From Sphingobacterium rhinopitheci (GTDB taxonomy: Bacteria > Bacteroidota > Bacteroidia > Sphingobacteriales > Sphingobacteriaceae), in the NCBI RefSeq assembly GCF_022627575.1, contig NZ_JADEYQ010000008.1:1-64000 (forward strand): a stretch of DNA of 64,000 nt, written 5' to 3'. Position 1 is the stretch's first letter, and each line of letters starts with the position of its first letter. Shown in pieces: positions 1 through 8,118 of this stretch. The position numbers and the translations under genes were made by a program. The notes under the pieces were generated by a model that worked only from the letters and a program-made list of their open reading frames with translations, was not told the origin of the DNA and searched no databases.

Positions 1-1
1 G

Positions 2-205
2 ACGCCAACAGAATTCCTGTTGAAATATGGAAAACTCTCTGAGTTTCCAACATTCCAACAGGATAACAATAGCAATTCTGATTGGAATTCTTTAGTTTTG
101 AATGTAGCTAGTTAGGGTAAGATTACACATCAAAGAGTTGATAGTTTAAAGGAGCAGATTGCTACAGAAGAAGCTACAAAGAACGCATTTAAAAACTACG
201 AATAA
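2..205 (+). pseudogene. C-terminal end of an unrecognised gene, interrupted by an in-frame TAG
   Basis: The frame beginning at base 2 is open until TAG at 113-115 and reads protein-like (ending ...WNSLVLNVAS). After the TAG the same frame continues for 29 sense codons (GKITHQRVDSLKEQ...FKNYE) to TAA at 203-205. The second part is hydrophilic and helix-like, as a genuine C-terminus would be. Two readings fit: the gene ends at the TAG and the rest is chance, or a longer gene has a nonsense mutation. The 5' end lies outside the window, so no family can be named. A hairpin at 247-282 follows, as expected after a gene end. Confidence 0.4.
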
Positions 206-246
206 ATATTGAATTGTCGTTTAGAGAAATGCTACCGAATAGATGT

Positions 247-282
247 ACAAAAGGGAACAATTTGTCAATTGTTCCCTTTTGT
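247..282 (+). terminator. Rho-independent terminator-like hairpin
   Basis: A perfect 14-bp inverted repeat (247-260 with 269-282, loop of 8) whose right arm ends in a T-run. It lies after the truncated gene at the window start and before the 3' end of the convergent lipoprotein gene. Because the stem carries A-rich and T-rich arms it could serve both strands. Confidence 0.7.
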
Positions 283-320
283 TTATGATAAAAAAGAATC
301 AATGCAATACTATAATTGGT

Positions 321-2402
321 CTAGAAATCAGTATAATCACCAGAACCTAAGCCTCCCGTGTTGATGCCAAAAAATTCCGCATTGATAACTGCCCAGGACA
401 TGATATTTGCAAATACCACTGAATTCCAAACTAATGTTGTATTTGCTACAATTCCATTCCCAGCATATCCATATAGCTTTGGTATTGGGTAGTTGGTATA
501 ATTTAAAGCAGGATTCGTGTTATTTGATCCGCTAGCAGTATTTACCGTTGCAAAAGGTTCTATTAGATAATTGTTATAAATCCCTGCCGTCAATTGATTA
601 GATAAAAAACCACCGTCACCAATCCAAAAGAAGTGTCTAGTGTTGTGCTTAAACATCGTGATGCCATTCGGAGCTACTGTTCCATTTGCAGCTTTTGAAT
701 CACTATAGGTCGTTATCATAGACTCCGGTACATTTGTTAATGATGTAGTAGCTGAAGCATCTTCTCCCCAGTATTTTTGTCGGATATCACCAAATGGACC
801 ATTTAGTATTTCATCATCAATATTTCCCATTTGATACAAAGCACCTGAACTATAACCATTATTTTGTAAAGTTATTGCAGGTGTCGGGTTCCCAAATAGC
901 AAGTTGAAAAATGGCTGTTGAGCTATTCTGTCGTTAGCATCTATACCGTCAGTCATTAGCAGTACCACTCCACCATTATCTATATAAGTTTTCAAGGATG
1001 TTATATCATCATTATTCATTCTGTAATAAACAGAAATGATTACAATATCTGGTTTTGAGGCCGCATCGAGGAATGTGTTTAACGTTCCATTTAAATAACA
1101 TCGTTGATGGCTAAATCCACCACTTCGTACTATGCTCGTGGATAGTAAGCCATAATTTTTTTGCTCAGATATCATATTATAAGAAGCACGATTGTTTGTT
1201 CCTCCAGGGAAACTAGTGCCATTAGAAGACCAAGGTTGGGCCGCATATCCGTAATTATCAGCACCTATTCGTGTAACATGAAGGATTTTCCTTTCTTTAA
1301 ATTTGTACCACAGCTTAAATTTTGCTATTAATTTTTTTCCGGGCTCTGTGGGTACAGGTCCAAAAATCCTACTAACAGTTGTAGCAGGTACTAATTCTAC
1401 CACTGTACCTGTAGGTGTATTGGGATAGACAATATTTAATTTTTCAATTTCTACTCCAAAAGTTTTATTTGTAGAGTTGTTATTTGCTGGTTGAACTATA
1501 TAACATCGTGCTATTTTTATTTTTTTAATAGTAGGATGATCTTGTATAATATCATTCAGATTAACGCTATAAGGTTGTGGATTAGTGATTGTGCCAGTAG
1601 TCAACGAAAGTGTCCCCTTATACAGAAAGTCTGGATTGGATGTGAATTTCCAGCTAAAGTTATTGGATATTGATTGCTCTGTTGGGTTACTTGGGTTGTT
1701 GGTTGGTATTTTTGCAAATAACCGATCATAATCTAACTCTATGGATACTAAAGCTAATTTGTGCTCAAATAAAATCGCAATAGGGTTGTTGCCTGCTACT
1801 GCTGTAAATATTTCGCTTCCTTTAGCATACATCAGGCTCTTGTTTGTCGGAGTTTCTAGTGTTTGTGCTGCCGTTGGCACAGGTATATCTTCCGTATCAT
1901 CATATGAATAGGCATACCAGTTATATTTTTGGCCTTTTACTAAATCTATCGTAATAGGTGAGCCTGCTACTGCTTGGACTGTATTTATCACTTGGCCAGA
2001 TTCATTTAATAGTACTACTCTGTACTTGTGGCCTGTTGTCATCCCAATATTAGCAGCTAGTTTGTTATGTATTTTTGTATTCCAATTCTCTACAGCATTT
2101 GGGTCATCAAATGATGATTCCATCAATTCGGTAATTGAAGACATTTCTATATCATTATTTGCATCTAGTATTTTATGTTCAATGGAAGGATTCTCTGATA
2201 CTTTATTACCTACTATTGTGGGATTAGTAGACGCAATTTTACTATCGTCAGATTTAACACCTTTTATGGTAAAGGTGATTTGTGCAGCACTTGTATCATT
2301 TGTGGTTGTATTTATTTCTTTTTTACATGCTGTAAAGAGTAATAAGAGTAAAAGTAAGCAAGTAGGATAGGTTGGCTGAGTTGTTGGCATATTCTTTTTC
2401 AT
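321..2402 (-). CDS. Fimbrillin-like lipoprotein with C-terminal amidotransferase-like domain
   Basis: A 693-residue secreted lipoprotein. Residues 15-26 form a leucine-rich signal ending in a lipobox (LFTAC), with Cys26 as the lipidation site. About residues 40-370 resemble Bacteroidota fimbrillin/Mfa-like domains: a segment reading YRVVLLNESGQVI and a ligand-loop-like YNWYAYSYDDTED. From about 370 the protein changes to an alpha/beta domain (LHVTRIGADNYGY, PDIVIISVYYR, GGVVLLMTDG) like the class I glutamine-amidotransferase/ThuA-like fold. The nucleophile-elbow cysteine is absent, so this domain probably binds rather than catalyses. Only 27 bases separate it from the small gene upstream, suggesting one transcript. 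The family assignment is by eye; the exact role (fimbrial tip, adhesin or binding protein) is unknown. Confidence 0.7.
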   Translation of the reverse strand: MKKNMPTTQPTYPTCLLLLLLLFTACKKEINTTTNDTSAAQITFTIKGVKSDDSKIASTNPTIVGNKVSENPSIEHKILDANNDIEMSSITELMESSFDDPNAVENWNTKIHNKLAANIGMTTGHKYRVVLLNESGQVINTVQAVAGSPITIDLVKGQKYNWYAYSYDDTEDIPVPTAAQTLETPTNKSLMYAKGSEIFTAVAGNNPIAILFEHKLALVSIELDYDRLFAKIPTNNPSNPTEQSISNNFSWKFTSNPDFLYKGTLSLTTGTITNPQPYSVNLNDIIQDHPTIKKIKIARCYIVQPANNNSTNKTFGVEIEKLNIVYPNTPTGTVVELVPATTVSRIFGPVPTEPGKKLIAKFKLWYKFKERKILHVTRIGADNYGYAAQPWSSNGTSFPGGTNNRASYNMISEQKNYGLLSTSIVRSGGFSHQRCYLNGTLNTFLDAASKPDIVIISVYYRMNNDDITSLKTYIDNGGVVLLMTDGIDANDRIAQQPFFNLLFGNPTPAITLQNNGYSSGALYQMGNIDDEILNGPFGDIRQKYWGEDASATTSLTNVPESMITTYSDSKAANGTVAPNGITMFKHNTRHFFWIGDGGFLSNQLTAGIYNNYLIEPFATVNTASGSNNTNPALNYTNYPIPKLYGYAGNGIVANTTLVWNSVVFANIMSWAVINAEFFGINTGGLGSGDYTDF

Positions 2403-2429
2403 GAGCGTTAGTCTTTAATCGAATGAGTA

Positions 2430-2600
2430 TTAATTAAATTCTATATTAATGCTGTCTACTGTAGATTCCCAATCTTTAATTTGAAGTGTGCTTTCTGAAG
2501 AATCATTCAAAATAATGAAGGATGAGCTTTGCGCTAAGCATTCTTCAATTTCTATCTTCTGTACCTCAATGATGGGTTTAGTATAAATTGATTTTTTCAT
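2430..2600 (-). CDS. Small 56-residue protein upstream of the fimbrillin-like gene
   Basis: An ATG-started reading frame of 56 residues beginning MKKSIYTKPIIEVQKIEIEE and ending SINIEFN. The pattern of a basic start, an aromatic-x-x-Pro, a beta-like amphipathic stretch and then CLAQSS followed by an acidic tail matches short hypothetical proteins that commonly sit next to fimbrillin-like genes in Bacteroidota. It has no signal peptide or membrane segment. The A-rich stretch just before the ATG suits translation initiation in this phylum, which rarely uses Shine-Dalgarno sites. It is probably the first gene of a two-gene operon. Function unknown. Confidence 0.7.
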   Translation of the reverse strand: MKKSIYTKPIIEVQKIEIEECLAQSSSFIILNDSSESTLQIKDWESTVDSINIEFN

Positions 2601-2666
2601 ATATTTTTTATTTCTAACATTGATGATTGTCGCTTTTTTTTTATTAAGTACTTCTTTACTGTAGTG

Positions 2667-2684
2667 ATTGTTAACTAAACAATT
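2667..2684. repeat. Direct repeat copy 1, operator-like
   Basis: ATTGTTAACTAAACAATT, identical to 2918-2935. The element is itself a near-palindrome (ATTGTT...AACAAT) and is followed at 2691-2700 by AACAATTGTT. It lies 67 bases upstream of the start of the small gene at 2600. Confidence 0.6.
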
Positions 2685-2917
2685 ATTTTTAACAATTGTT
2701 TCTTTAGGATTAATTTTTTTGTCATCCAGTGATTAGTATTGTTGCTTTATTATCGTTCTGATGTTTATTTTTGAATCACATGGTTGCATTATTTCTTTGA
2801 AAAGAAAATTTATTTAACAATCGTTTGATTGGCGCTTCAATGAAGTTAATTGGTTAATAGTCAATTGAGCTGCTTATTGCTGTTTTTAAGTTTGTTTAAG
2901 TTTTATTGATTGTAATA

Positions 2918-2935
2918 ATTGTTAACTAAACAATT
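2918..2935. repeat. Direct repeat copy 2, operator-like
   Basis: Identical 18-base copy of 2667-2684, again followed by AACAATTGT (2942-2950). The two copies are 251 bases apart, so the conserved unit is about 34 bases. Confidence 0.6.
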
Positions 2936-3866
2936 TTATTAAACAATTGTGTGTTTATTGTTTAATAGTTGATTATGCTGTTGATCGTCATTTTTATGTT
3001 TTCTTTATACTTTTTAATGTAGCTCTTTCGTACTTCATTCACTTAGAGTGCTGCTAATCTGTTGTTTAAGCAAGTAGTGAAAAATATTTATTTCTGCTAT
3101 AATTTACCGTTAGGTCTTGAATAGGGGATTTATGAATATGGACAAGCCTATTCTCTTAGGAAGAGAATTTGGTTATTTCAAAGTTTATTAATGCTTTGGT
3201 TTTGACCTTCTCTATAATAATCCTTATGCTTAAAAATGTAGTTTTATTAAATTAGGATGCTGAAAAAGAGTAAACTCAGCGAGGCTTATATCACGAAGAT
3301 TTTAACCCAACAAGGCTAATGCTAATCTGTTTCGGTTTCCTGCCGAGAACATGATTTCAGCCTATGAATGTTTTATGGTTGGAAGAGTAAGTATTTTGAT
3401 AAGGCATCAATATTTGTTTTCTTCTATTGTATAGCTTATGCGCTATTTTAGTGTAAAGGCTCGAGGGGAGCTTTCACAAAAGGTTGTTCTCACTATTAAT
3501 ACGCTAATATTCCGCTGTCATACGAAGGCTGATGACCTCAAGGTCGATGATAGCAGGAGATCAGCGCGGAAAGGGTAATAGCCTATCTGTTGTTATTTTC
3601 TAAAGACCTCCAATGTTCATTGGTAATATGCTCTTAAGTTGTTCATTTTAAAGTGTTTTGTTGTAAATGTAATTTATTGATTAATAAGGGAGTGAATAAC
3701 TTATCCTTTGCTTTTTTATTCCTAAATCATAATGCAGAACATGTTATTGTATTAATAAATCAATAATTCTATTTCTTTGGGCTGTATGCACTACGTATAC
3801 CTGATGATTTATTCCTGTGGAATACGGTATTGTTAATCTATCATTTAATAATTTTTTGCAATAATA

Positions 3867-3894
3867 AAGGAGCTTCAATTTATGGAAGCTCCTT
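3867..3894 (-). terminator. Terminator of the glycosyltransferase-rsmG transcript
   Basis: A perfect 10-bp stem (3867-3876 with 3885-3894, loop of 8) 27 bases beyond the rsmG stop codon. On the minus strand it is followed by TTATTATTG, a weak U-tract. Confidence 0.7.
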
Positions 3895-3920
3895 CGTATT
3901 TTAATTAGTTTTTTGATCCT

Positions 3921-4556
3921 TTACATGGGTACATATACGACATATTTTGTGTCGAAGAAATCTTCTTTAAAATAAGAAGATAATGGGTGTAGCTCTGCTT
4001 TCAATTTTGACTCTTTGATCTCTTCTTTTAGATCGCCTCCTTTGAGGTATAGAATTCCATTTGGGATAGCATTTTTATCCTTTTTCTCAAATTTATTTCT
4101 TATCCAAGGGGTAAAGTCCGCTAATCTTGTGACAGCTCTAGATACCACAAAATCATATTTGTAATCTATCTGCTCCGCACGCATATGATCAGCCTCCACA
4201 TTGGTAAGACCTATAGCTGCTGCTACTTCACGTACTACCTTTATCTTCTTGCCGATAGAATCTACTAAATGGAAATGTACTTCTGGAAATATAATCGCCA
4301 ATGGAATACCCGGAAATCCTCCGCCTGTACCTACATCCAATATACGTGTGCCTGGCGTGAATTCAGTAACGAATTTAGCAATGCCTAAAGAATGTAGTAT
4401 ATGTTTTAAGTATAAGCTCTCAATGTCTTTACGAGAGATTACATTGATCTGATCATTCCAAAAAGGATAAACCTCTGCCAGCTTAGCGAATTGCTCTTTT
4501 TGCTTTTCGCTAAGTTTCGGGAAATATTTATAAATGATATCTACTGATGGATTCAC
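3921..4556 (-). CDS. rsmG: 16S rRNA (guanine-N7)-methyltransferase RsmG
   Basis: A 211-residue SAM-dependent methyltransferase that makes m7G527 in the decoding region of 16S rRNA (family knowledge; E. coli RsmG has 207 residues). The glycine-rich SAM loop LDVGTGGGFPGIPLA is at residues 73-87, the acidic ribose-binding end of strand 2 (VDS) at 98-100, and the family motif VVSRAV at 137-142. The start codon is GTG (4554-4556): no in-frame ATG lies nearby and a stop precedes it. It is co-transcribed behind the glycosyltransferase, with a 35-base gap, and a terminator follows. Loss of RsmG typically gives low-level streptomycin resistance. Confidence 0.93.
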   Translation of the reverse strand: MNPSVDIIYKYFPKLSEKQKEQFAKLAEVYPFWNDQINVISRKDIESLYLKHILHSLGIAKFVTEFTPGTRILDVGTGGGFPGIPLAIIFPEVHFHLVDSIGKKIKVVREVAAAIGLTNVEADHMRAEQIDYKYDFVVSRAVTRLADFTPWIRNKFEKKDKNAIPNGILYLKGGDLKEEIKESKLKAELHPLSSYFKEDFFDTKYVVYVPM

Positions 4557-4591
4557 GATGTTTTGATGTTATAGTAAATAATAAATGGAAA

Positions 4592-5734
4592 CTACTTCCA
4601 TGTTTTGATCTTCTTTTTTCTATTGAAAAGACCATTTAAGCAGATGTAAAAATAAAAAAATACATCCAAAATTGGTAGCCATATTAATAAGTCTTTGACG
4701 GCTAGCTTTATAAATATAGGTCTGAATACTAAAAGTTGAATGATATAGCGTACGAAGTATAGGATAGCTGTGATATACCAAACCTGAGGGAATACAGCTA
4801 TATTGATTCCCAAAAAGATGTAGAATAAAATGGAGGTAATCAATTGTGTAGCTAGCATCCATTGATGCGGTCTTTTATAGATGACAGAGGCACCAGCATG
4901 CCTGCCTTTTTGTTTGTAATAACTCTGCCACGTTTTCTTAGGTACCGAATATACGTGTGCATTAGGGTGAATGGCAATATTGACATTACTTGCTGTCGCA
5001 TTTTGGTTGACAAAAAGATCATCATCACCAGATTTGATATGCATGTGTGAATTGAAGCCTTTTCCTTTAAAAAATAAGGTTTTAAGGTAGGAAAGATTTC
5101 TTCCCACTCCCATATATGCATCTCCTTTGATAGCATAAGATAGGTAGCTCATAGCAGTATGGGTCGTTTCAAATCGGATCAGTTTGTTGAGAAATCCTTT
5201 TTCTTTGAAATATGGGGAGTAACCCAGTACGATCTCTGTCCCTTGTTTATAGGCGCCGACCATTTCACGCAACCAAAGATTACTTTCTGGTTGACAGTCT
5301 GCATCAGTCATTACTAGCTGCTCATATTTGGCGGCTTTGATGCCTAATGTCAGTGCAAATTTCTTTGAGTTTTTTATGCGTAGATGTGCCTTTATTTCTA
5401 CAACATGAATATTGTTGTATTCACTTTTGTATTTTTCTAAAACCCATTTCGTATCATCTGTAGAATTGTCATTGACAACAATAACCTCAAATTGTGGATA
5501 ATCTTGCTGTAATATGGTGGATAGGAAGCTTTTAAGATTATCTTCTTCATTGCTTGCACAAATGATAACACTTACCGGTGGTAAATCATCTTGTTCTTGG
5601 AAAGAATGAACTTTGAAACGTGATAATTTGCCATATACGAAGAGTATATAATACAACTGGAATAGGAATAGTATTCCTAATATTCCATAAAGTATAAATA
5701 TAGAATCAGTTGTGATGTTGAAATTTAGTTGCAT
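4592..5734 (-). CDS. Membrane-bound family 2 glycosyltransferase
   Basis: A 380-residue inverting GT2 enzyme that probably transfers a sugar to a lipid or surface glycan at the inner membrane. An N-terminal membrane helix (about 10-33) precedes the GT-A domain: VSVIICASNEEDN at 54-66, VNDNSTDD at 87-94, the metal/nucleotide DxD-like TDADCQPE at 143-150, a catalytic-base-type GDDDLF at 236-241, and QKGRHAG (275-281) in the place of the QxxRW motif. Two or three membrane helices end the protein. The reading frame extends to a TTG at 5746, but ATG at 5734 is preferred, with a -7 box (5744-5751) nine bases upstream. Donor and acceptor are unknown. Confidence 0.85.
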   Translation of the reverse strand: MQLNFNITTDSIFILYGILGILFLFQLYYILFVYGKLSRFKVHSFQEQDDLPPVSVIICASNEEDNLKSFLSTILQQDYPQFEVIVVNDNSTDDTKWVLEKYKSEYNNIHVVEIKAHLRIKNSKKFALTLGIKAAKYEQLVMTDADCQPESNLWLREMVGAYKQGTEIVLGYSPYFKEKGFLNKLIRFETTHTAMSYLSYAIKGDAYMGVGRNLSYLKTLFFKGKGFNSHMHIKSGDDDLFVNQNATASNVNIAIHPNAHVYSVPKKTWQSYYKQKGRHAGASVIYKRPHQWMLATQLITSILFYIFLGINIAVFPQVWYITAILYFVRYIIQLLVFRPIFIKLAVKDLLIWLPILDVFFYFYICLNGLFNRKKKIKTWK

Positions 5735-5743
5735 AAGAATACT

Positions 5744-5751
5744 CAAAGATA
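5744..5751 (-). promoter_or_regulatory. -7 promoter box of the glycosyltransferase-rsmG operon
   Basis: On the minus strand the sequence is TATCTTTG, an exact match to the Bacteroidota TAnnTTTG element, nine bases before the ATG. No clear -33 TTTG was seen at the usual spacing. Confidence 0.5.
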
Positions 5752-5835
5752 AGGTGTTATTTTAATAATATGTCTTTTGGGTGTTAATTATTGCTAATAT
5801 AGGAATGGAAATGCAGTAGGCTCAAAATTTTGTCG

Positions 5836-5843
5836 TATTTTTG
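5836..5843 (+). promoter_or_regulatory. -7 promoter box of tgt
   Basis: TATTTTTG, an exact TAnnTTTG match, 18 bases before the tgt ATG. The same octamer occurs before pdxA and the CCA-enzyme gene. No convincing -33 element. Confidence 0.55.
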
Positions 5844-5861
5844 CGCTGAATTTATTACATT

Positions 5862-6992
5862 ATGAAATTTACGCTTACAGCACAAGATAAACATTCTAGC
5901 GCCCGCGCTGGGGTTATGGAGACTGCTCACGGTACGATTGAGACTCCAATTTTTATGCCCGTTGGTACAGCAGGTACAGTAAAGGCTGTTCATCAACATG
6001 AGTTGGTTAACGATATTCAAGCTCAGATTATATTGGGTAATACATACCATCTATATTTAAGACCAGGGCTTGATGTCTTGCACAAAGCAGGTGGTTTACA
6101 CAAATTTAACGGTTGGGATAAGCCCCTTCTTACAGATTCGGGTGGCTATCAAGTATATTCTTTGACAGAGGTACGCAAAATTAGAGAAGAAGGTGTGACG
6201 TTTCGTTCGCATGTTGATGGTTCTAAACACTTGTTTACACCAGAGAATGTAATGGATACACAGCGTATCATTGGTGCTGATATCATTATGGCATTTGATG
6301 AATGTACGCCTTATCCATGTGATTATAACTACGCTAGACGTTCGATGGATATGACGCATCGTTGGTTGAAAAGATGTTGTGATAGATTTGATAGTACTGA
6401 GCCATTGTATGGTTATGATCAGACTTTATTCCCTATTGTCCAAGGATCCGTTTATAAAGATTTGCGTGCAAAATCTGCCGAGACGATAGCATCATTTGAA
6501 CGTGAAGGTAATGCAATCGGTGGACTTTCGGTAGGAGAGCCTGCAGAAGAGATGTATGCTATGACCGAAGTGGTTACGAATATTCTTCCGAAGGAAAAAC
6601 CGCGTTATTTGATGGGCGTTGGTACACCGATTAATATTCTAGAAAATATCGCTTTAGGTATTGATATGTTTGACTGTGTGATGCCTACGCGTAATGCGCG
6701 TAATGGTATGTTATTCACGCGTAATGGTACAATCAATATCAAGAATGAAAAATGGAAAGATGATTTCTCTCCTATTGAAGCAGAAAGTGACTTGATGATG
6801 GACCAAATCTACTCGAAAGCATATTTGCGTCATTTAATCCGTTCAGAAGAAATACTAGGGGCTCAAATTGCGTCTTTACATAATTTACACTTCTATCTGT
6901 GGTTGACCAAAGAAGCACGTGCAAAAATTATCGATGGTACATTTTATGATTGGAAAGAAAAAATGGTAAAAGTATTAGGACAACGTCTATAA
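5862..6992 (+). CDS. tgt: Queuine/preQ1 tRNA-guanine transglycosylase
   Basis: A 376-residue TGT, which swaps guanine-34 of GUN-anticodon tRNAs for preQ1 on the way to queuosine. Visible motifs: LTDSGGYQ with Asp92 as general acid/base, FDECTPYP (145-152), VQGSVYKD (193-200), GGLSVGEP (220-227) and DMFDCVMPTRNARNG (268-282) with the nucleophile Asp271. The zinc site is odd: where E. coli-type enzymes have CxCxxC, residues 309-314 read SDLMMD, so all three cysteines are missing although His340 (IASLHNL) is present. I recall other Bacteroidota TGTs lacking these cysteines, so this is probably lineage-wide, not decay. It is followed after 39 bases by the LptF/G gene. Confidence 0.95.
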   Translation: MKFTLTAQDKHSSARAGVMETAHGTIETPIFMPVGTAGTVKAVHQHELVNDIQAQIILGNTYHLYLRPGLDVLHKAGGLHKFNGWDKPLLTDSGGYQVYSLTEVRKIREEGVTFRSHVDGSKHLFTPENVMDTQRIIGADIIMAFDECTPYPCDYNYARRSMDMTHRWLKRCCDRFDSTEPLYGYDQTLFPIVQGSVYKDLRAKSAETIASFEREGNAIGGLSVGEPAEEMYAMTEVVTNILPKEKPRYLMGVGTPINILENIALGIDMFDCVMPTRNARNGMLFTRNGTINIKNEKWKDDFSPIEAESDLMMDQIYSKAYLRHLIRSEEILGAQIASLHNLHFYLWLTKEARAKIIDGTFYDWKEKMVKVLGQRL

Positions 6993-7031
6993 TATTTTGA
7001 CATTTGATAAATTCCCATTTAATTTGATTCT

Positions 7032-8114
7032 ATGAATATTATAGACCGTTATATCTTTAAAAAATACATGACAACATTCCTATTTACCGTAGGAGTGTTT
7101 ATTGTTGTTATTGTGATTTTTGATATTTCGGAAAAATTAGATGATTTCTTAAAGAATAAAGCTTCTTTCACGGATGTATTATTTAAATATTATGCCTTAG
7201 GGTCCGTTCCATTTTTTCTAAATATGCTTACACCGCTGATGAATTTCATTGCGGTTATATTTTTTACCTCAAAAATGGCTGACCAGACGGAAATTGTTCC
7301 TATTCTCAATGGAGGAATGAGTTTTAACCGGATGTTAAGGCCCTATATGTATGGTGCTTTTGTCATCTTTTTATTTACATTGATTTCTAATCTATATATA
7401 TTACCATTTACGAATAAGCTTAAGGTTAATTTTGAAAACGTATATGTCAAGCCGCATAAAATCACGACCGATACACGTGCTACGCATATGCAGATTGATA
7501 GTAATACATACGTCTATATTGATAATTTTGATACTAGATCGTCTATCGGATATGGTTTTGTGTTGGAAAAATTTAATGACAATGAATTAACGGAAAAATT
7601 AATGGCTGATCGTATTACCTGGGATTCCGTATCCAATAAATGGCGTATAGAAAATTATACCAATCGCCTAATTGTTGGATTAACGGAGAAGATGGAGAAG
7701 GGCGATTCTAGGGATACCACGCTTGATATGAGGCCTAAAGATTTTGAGGTTTACGAAAATATTTTTACGGCAATGACGACTAGTGAGTTGAATTCACGGA
7801 TCGTTAAAGAAGAAACGCGAGGTACGGGTATGATGACGGATTTGTTGTTAGAGAAGTATAAAAGGTGGATTCATCCTTTCTCTGTGTTTATATTAACAGT
7901 GATGGCCGTTGCACTATCTTCCAAAAAGGTACGTGGTGGGATTGGCTTAAGTTTAGGAATTGGTATTGGCCTTAGCTTTGCATTTTTAGTATTCAATCAA
8001 TTTTCAACTATGTTTGCGCTAAAAGGAGGGTTGTCTCCTATAATAGCGGTTTTAATACCTAGTTTAACATTTCTAATTTTAGGACTTATCTTATTAAAGA
8101 AAGCTCCAAAGTAA
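7032..8114 (+). CDS. LptF/LptG family permease (YjgP/YjgQ)
   Basis: A 360-residue inner-membrane protein with three helices at each end (about 10-32, 48-72 and 95-118; then 280-300, 304-328 and 332-356) around a periplasmic beta-jellyroll-like region (about 125-270, with DSNTYVYIDNFD). This is the layout of LptF/LptG, which pair with LptB to lift lipopolysaccharide out of the inner membrane. I cannot tell F from G by eye. LptB itself is encoded at 29666-30400, not next door. The gene follows tgt by 39 bases and precedes the EamA transporter by four, so tgt-lptF/G-eamA is probably one transcript. Confidence 0.85.
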   Translation: MNIIDRYIFKKYMTTFLFTVGVFIVVIVIFDISEKLDDFLKNKASFTDVLFKYYALGSVPFFLNMLTPLMNFIAVIFFTSKMADQTEIVPILNGGMSFNRMLRPYMYGAFVIFLFTLISNLYILPFTNKLKVNFENVYVKPHKITTDTRATHMQIDSNTYVYIDNFDTRSSIGYGFVLEKFNDNELTEKLMADRITWDSVSNKWRIENYTNRLIVGLTEKMEKGDSRDTTLDMRPKDFEVYENIFTAMTTSELNSRIVKEETRGTGMMTDLLLEKYKRWIHPFSVFILTVMAVALSSKKVRGGIGLSLGIGIGLSFAFLVFNQFSTMFALKGGLSPIIAVLIPSLTFLILGLILLKKAPK

Positions 8115-8118
8115 CATT

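Larger units (their letters stand above)
2601..3866. other. Gene-poor 1.3-kb region with repeats and hairpins
   Basis: No convincing gene on either strand. It holds two copies of an 18-base element (2667-2684 and 2918-2935), each followed by an AACAATTGT palindrome; a hairpin ATTCTCTT-AGG-AAGAGAAT at 3150-3168; and a less AT-rich islet at about 3240-3600 with potential secondary structure. Broken short frames in the islet (for example around 3256-3320) may be decayed coding sequence, but I could not assign them. The left part is the likely promoter region of the small protein-fimbrillin unit. Confidence 0.6.

Noticed and set aside
3256-3400. Possible transposase fragment in the less AT-rich islet
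   Set aside because: Short frames on both strands are broken by stops and I could not match any insertion-sequence family; kept only as a region of interest.
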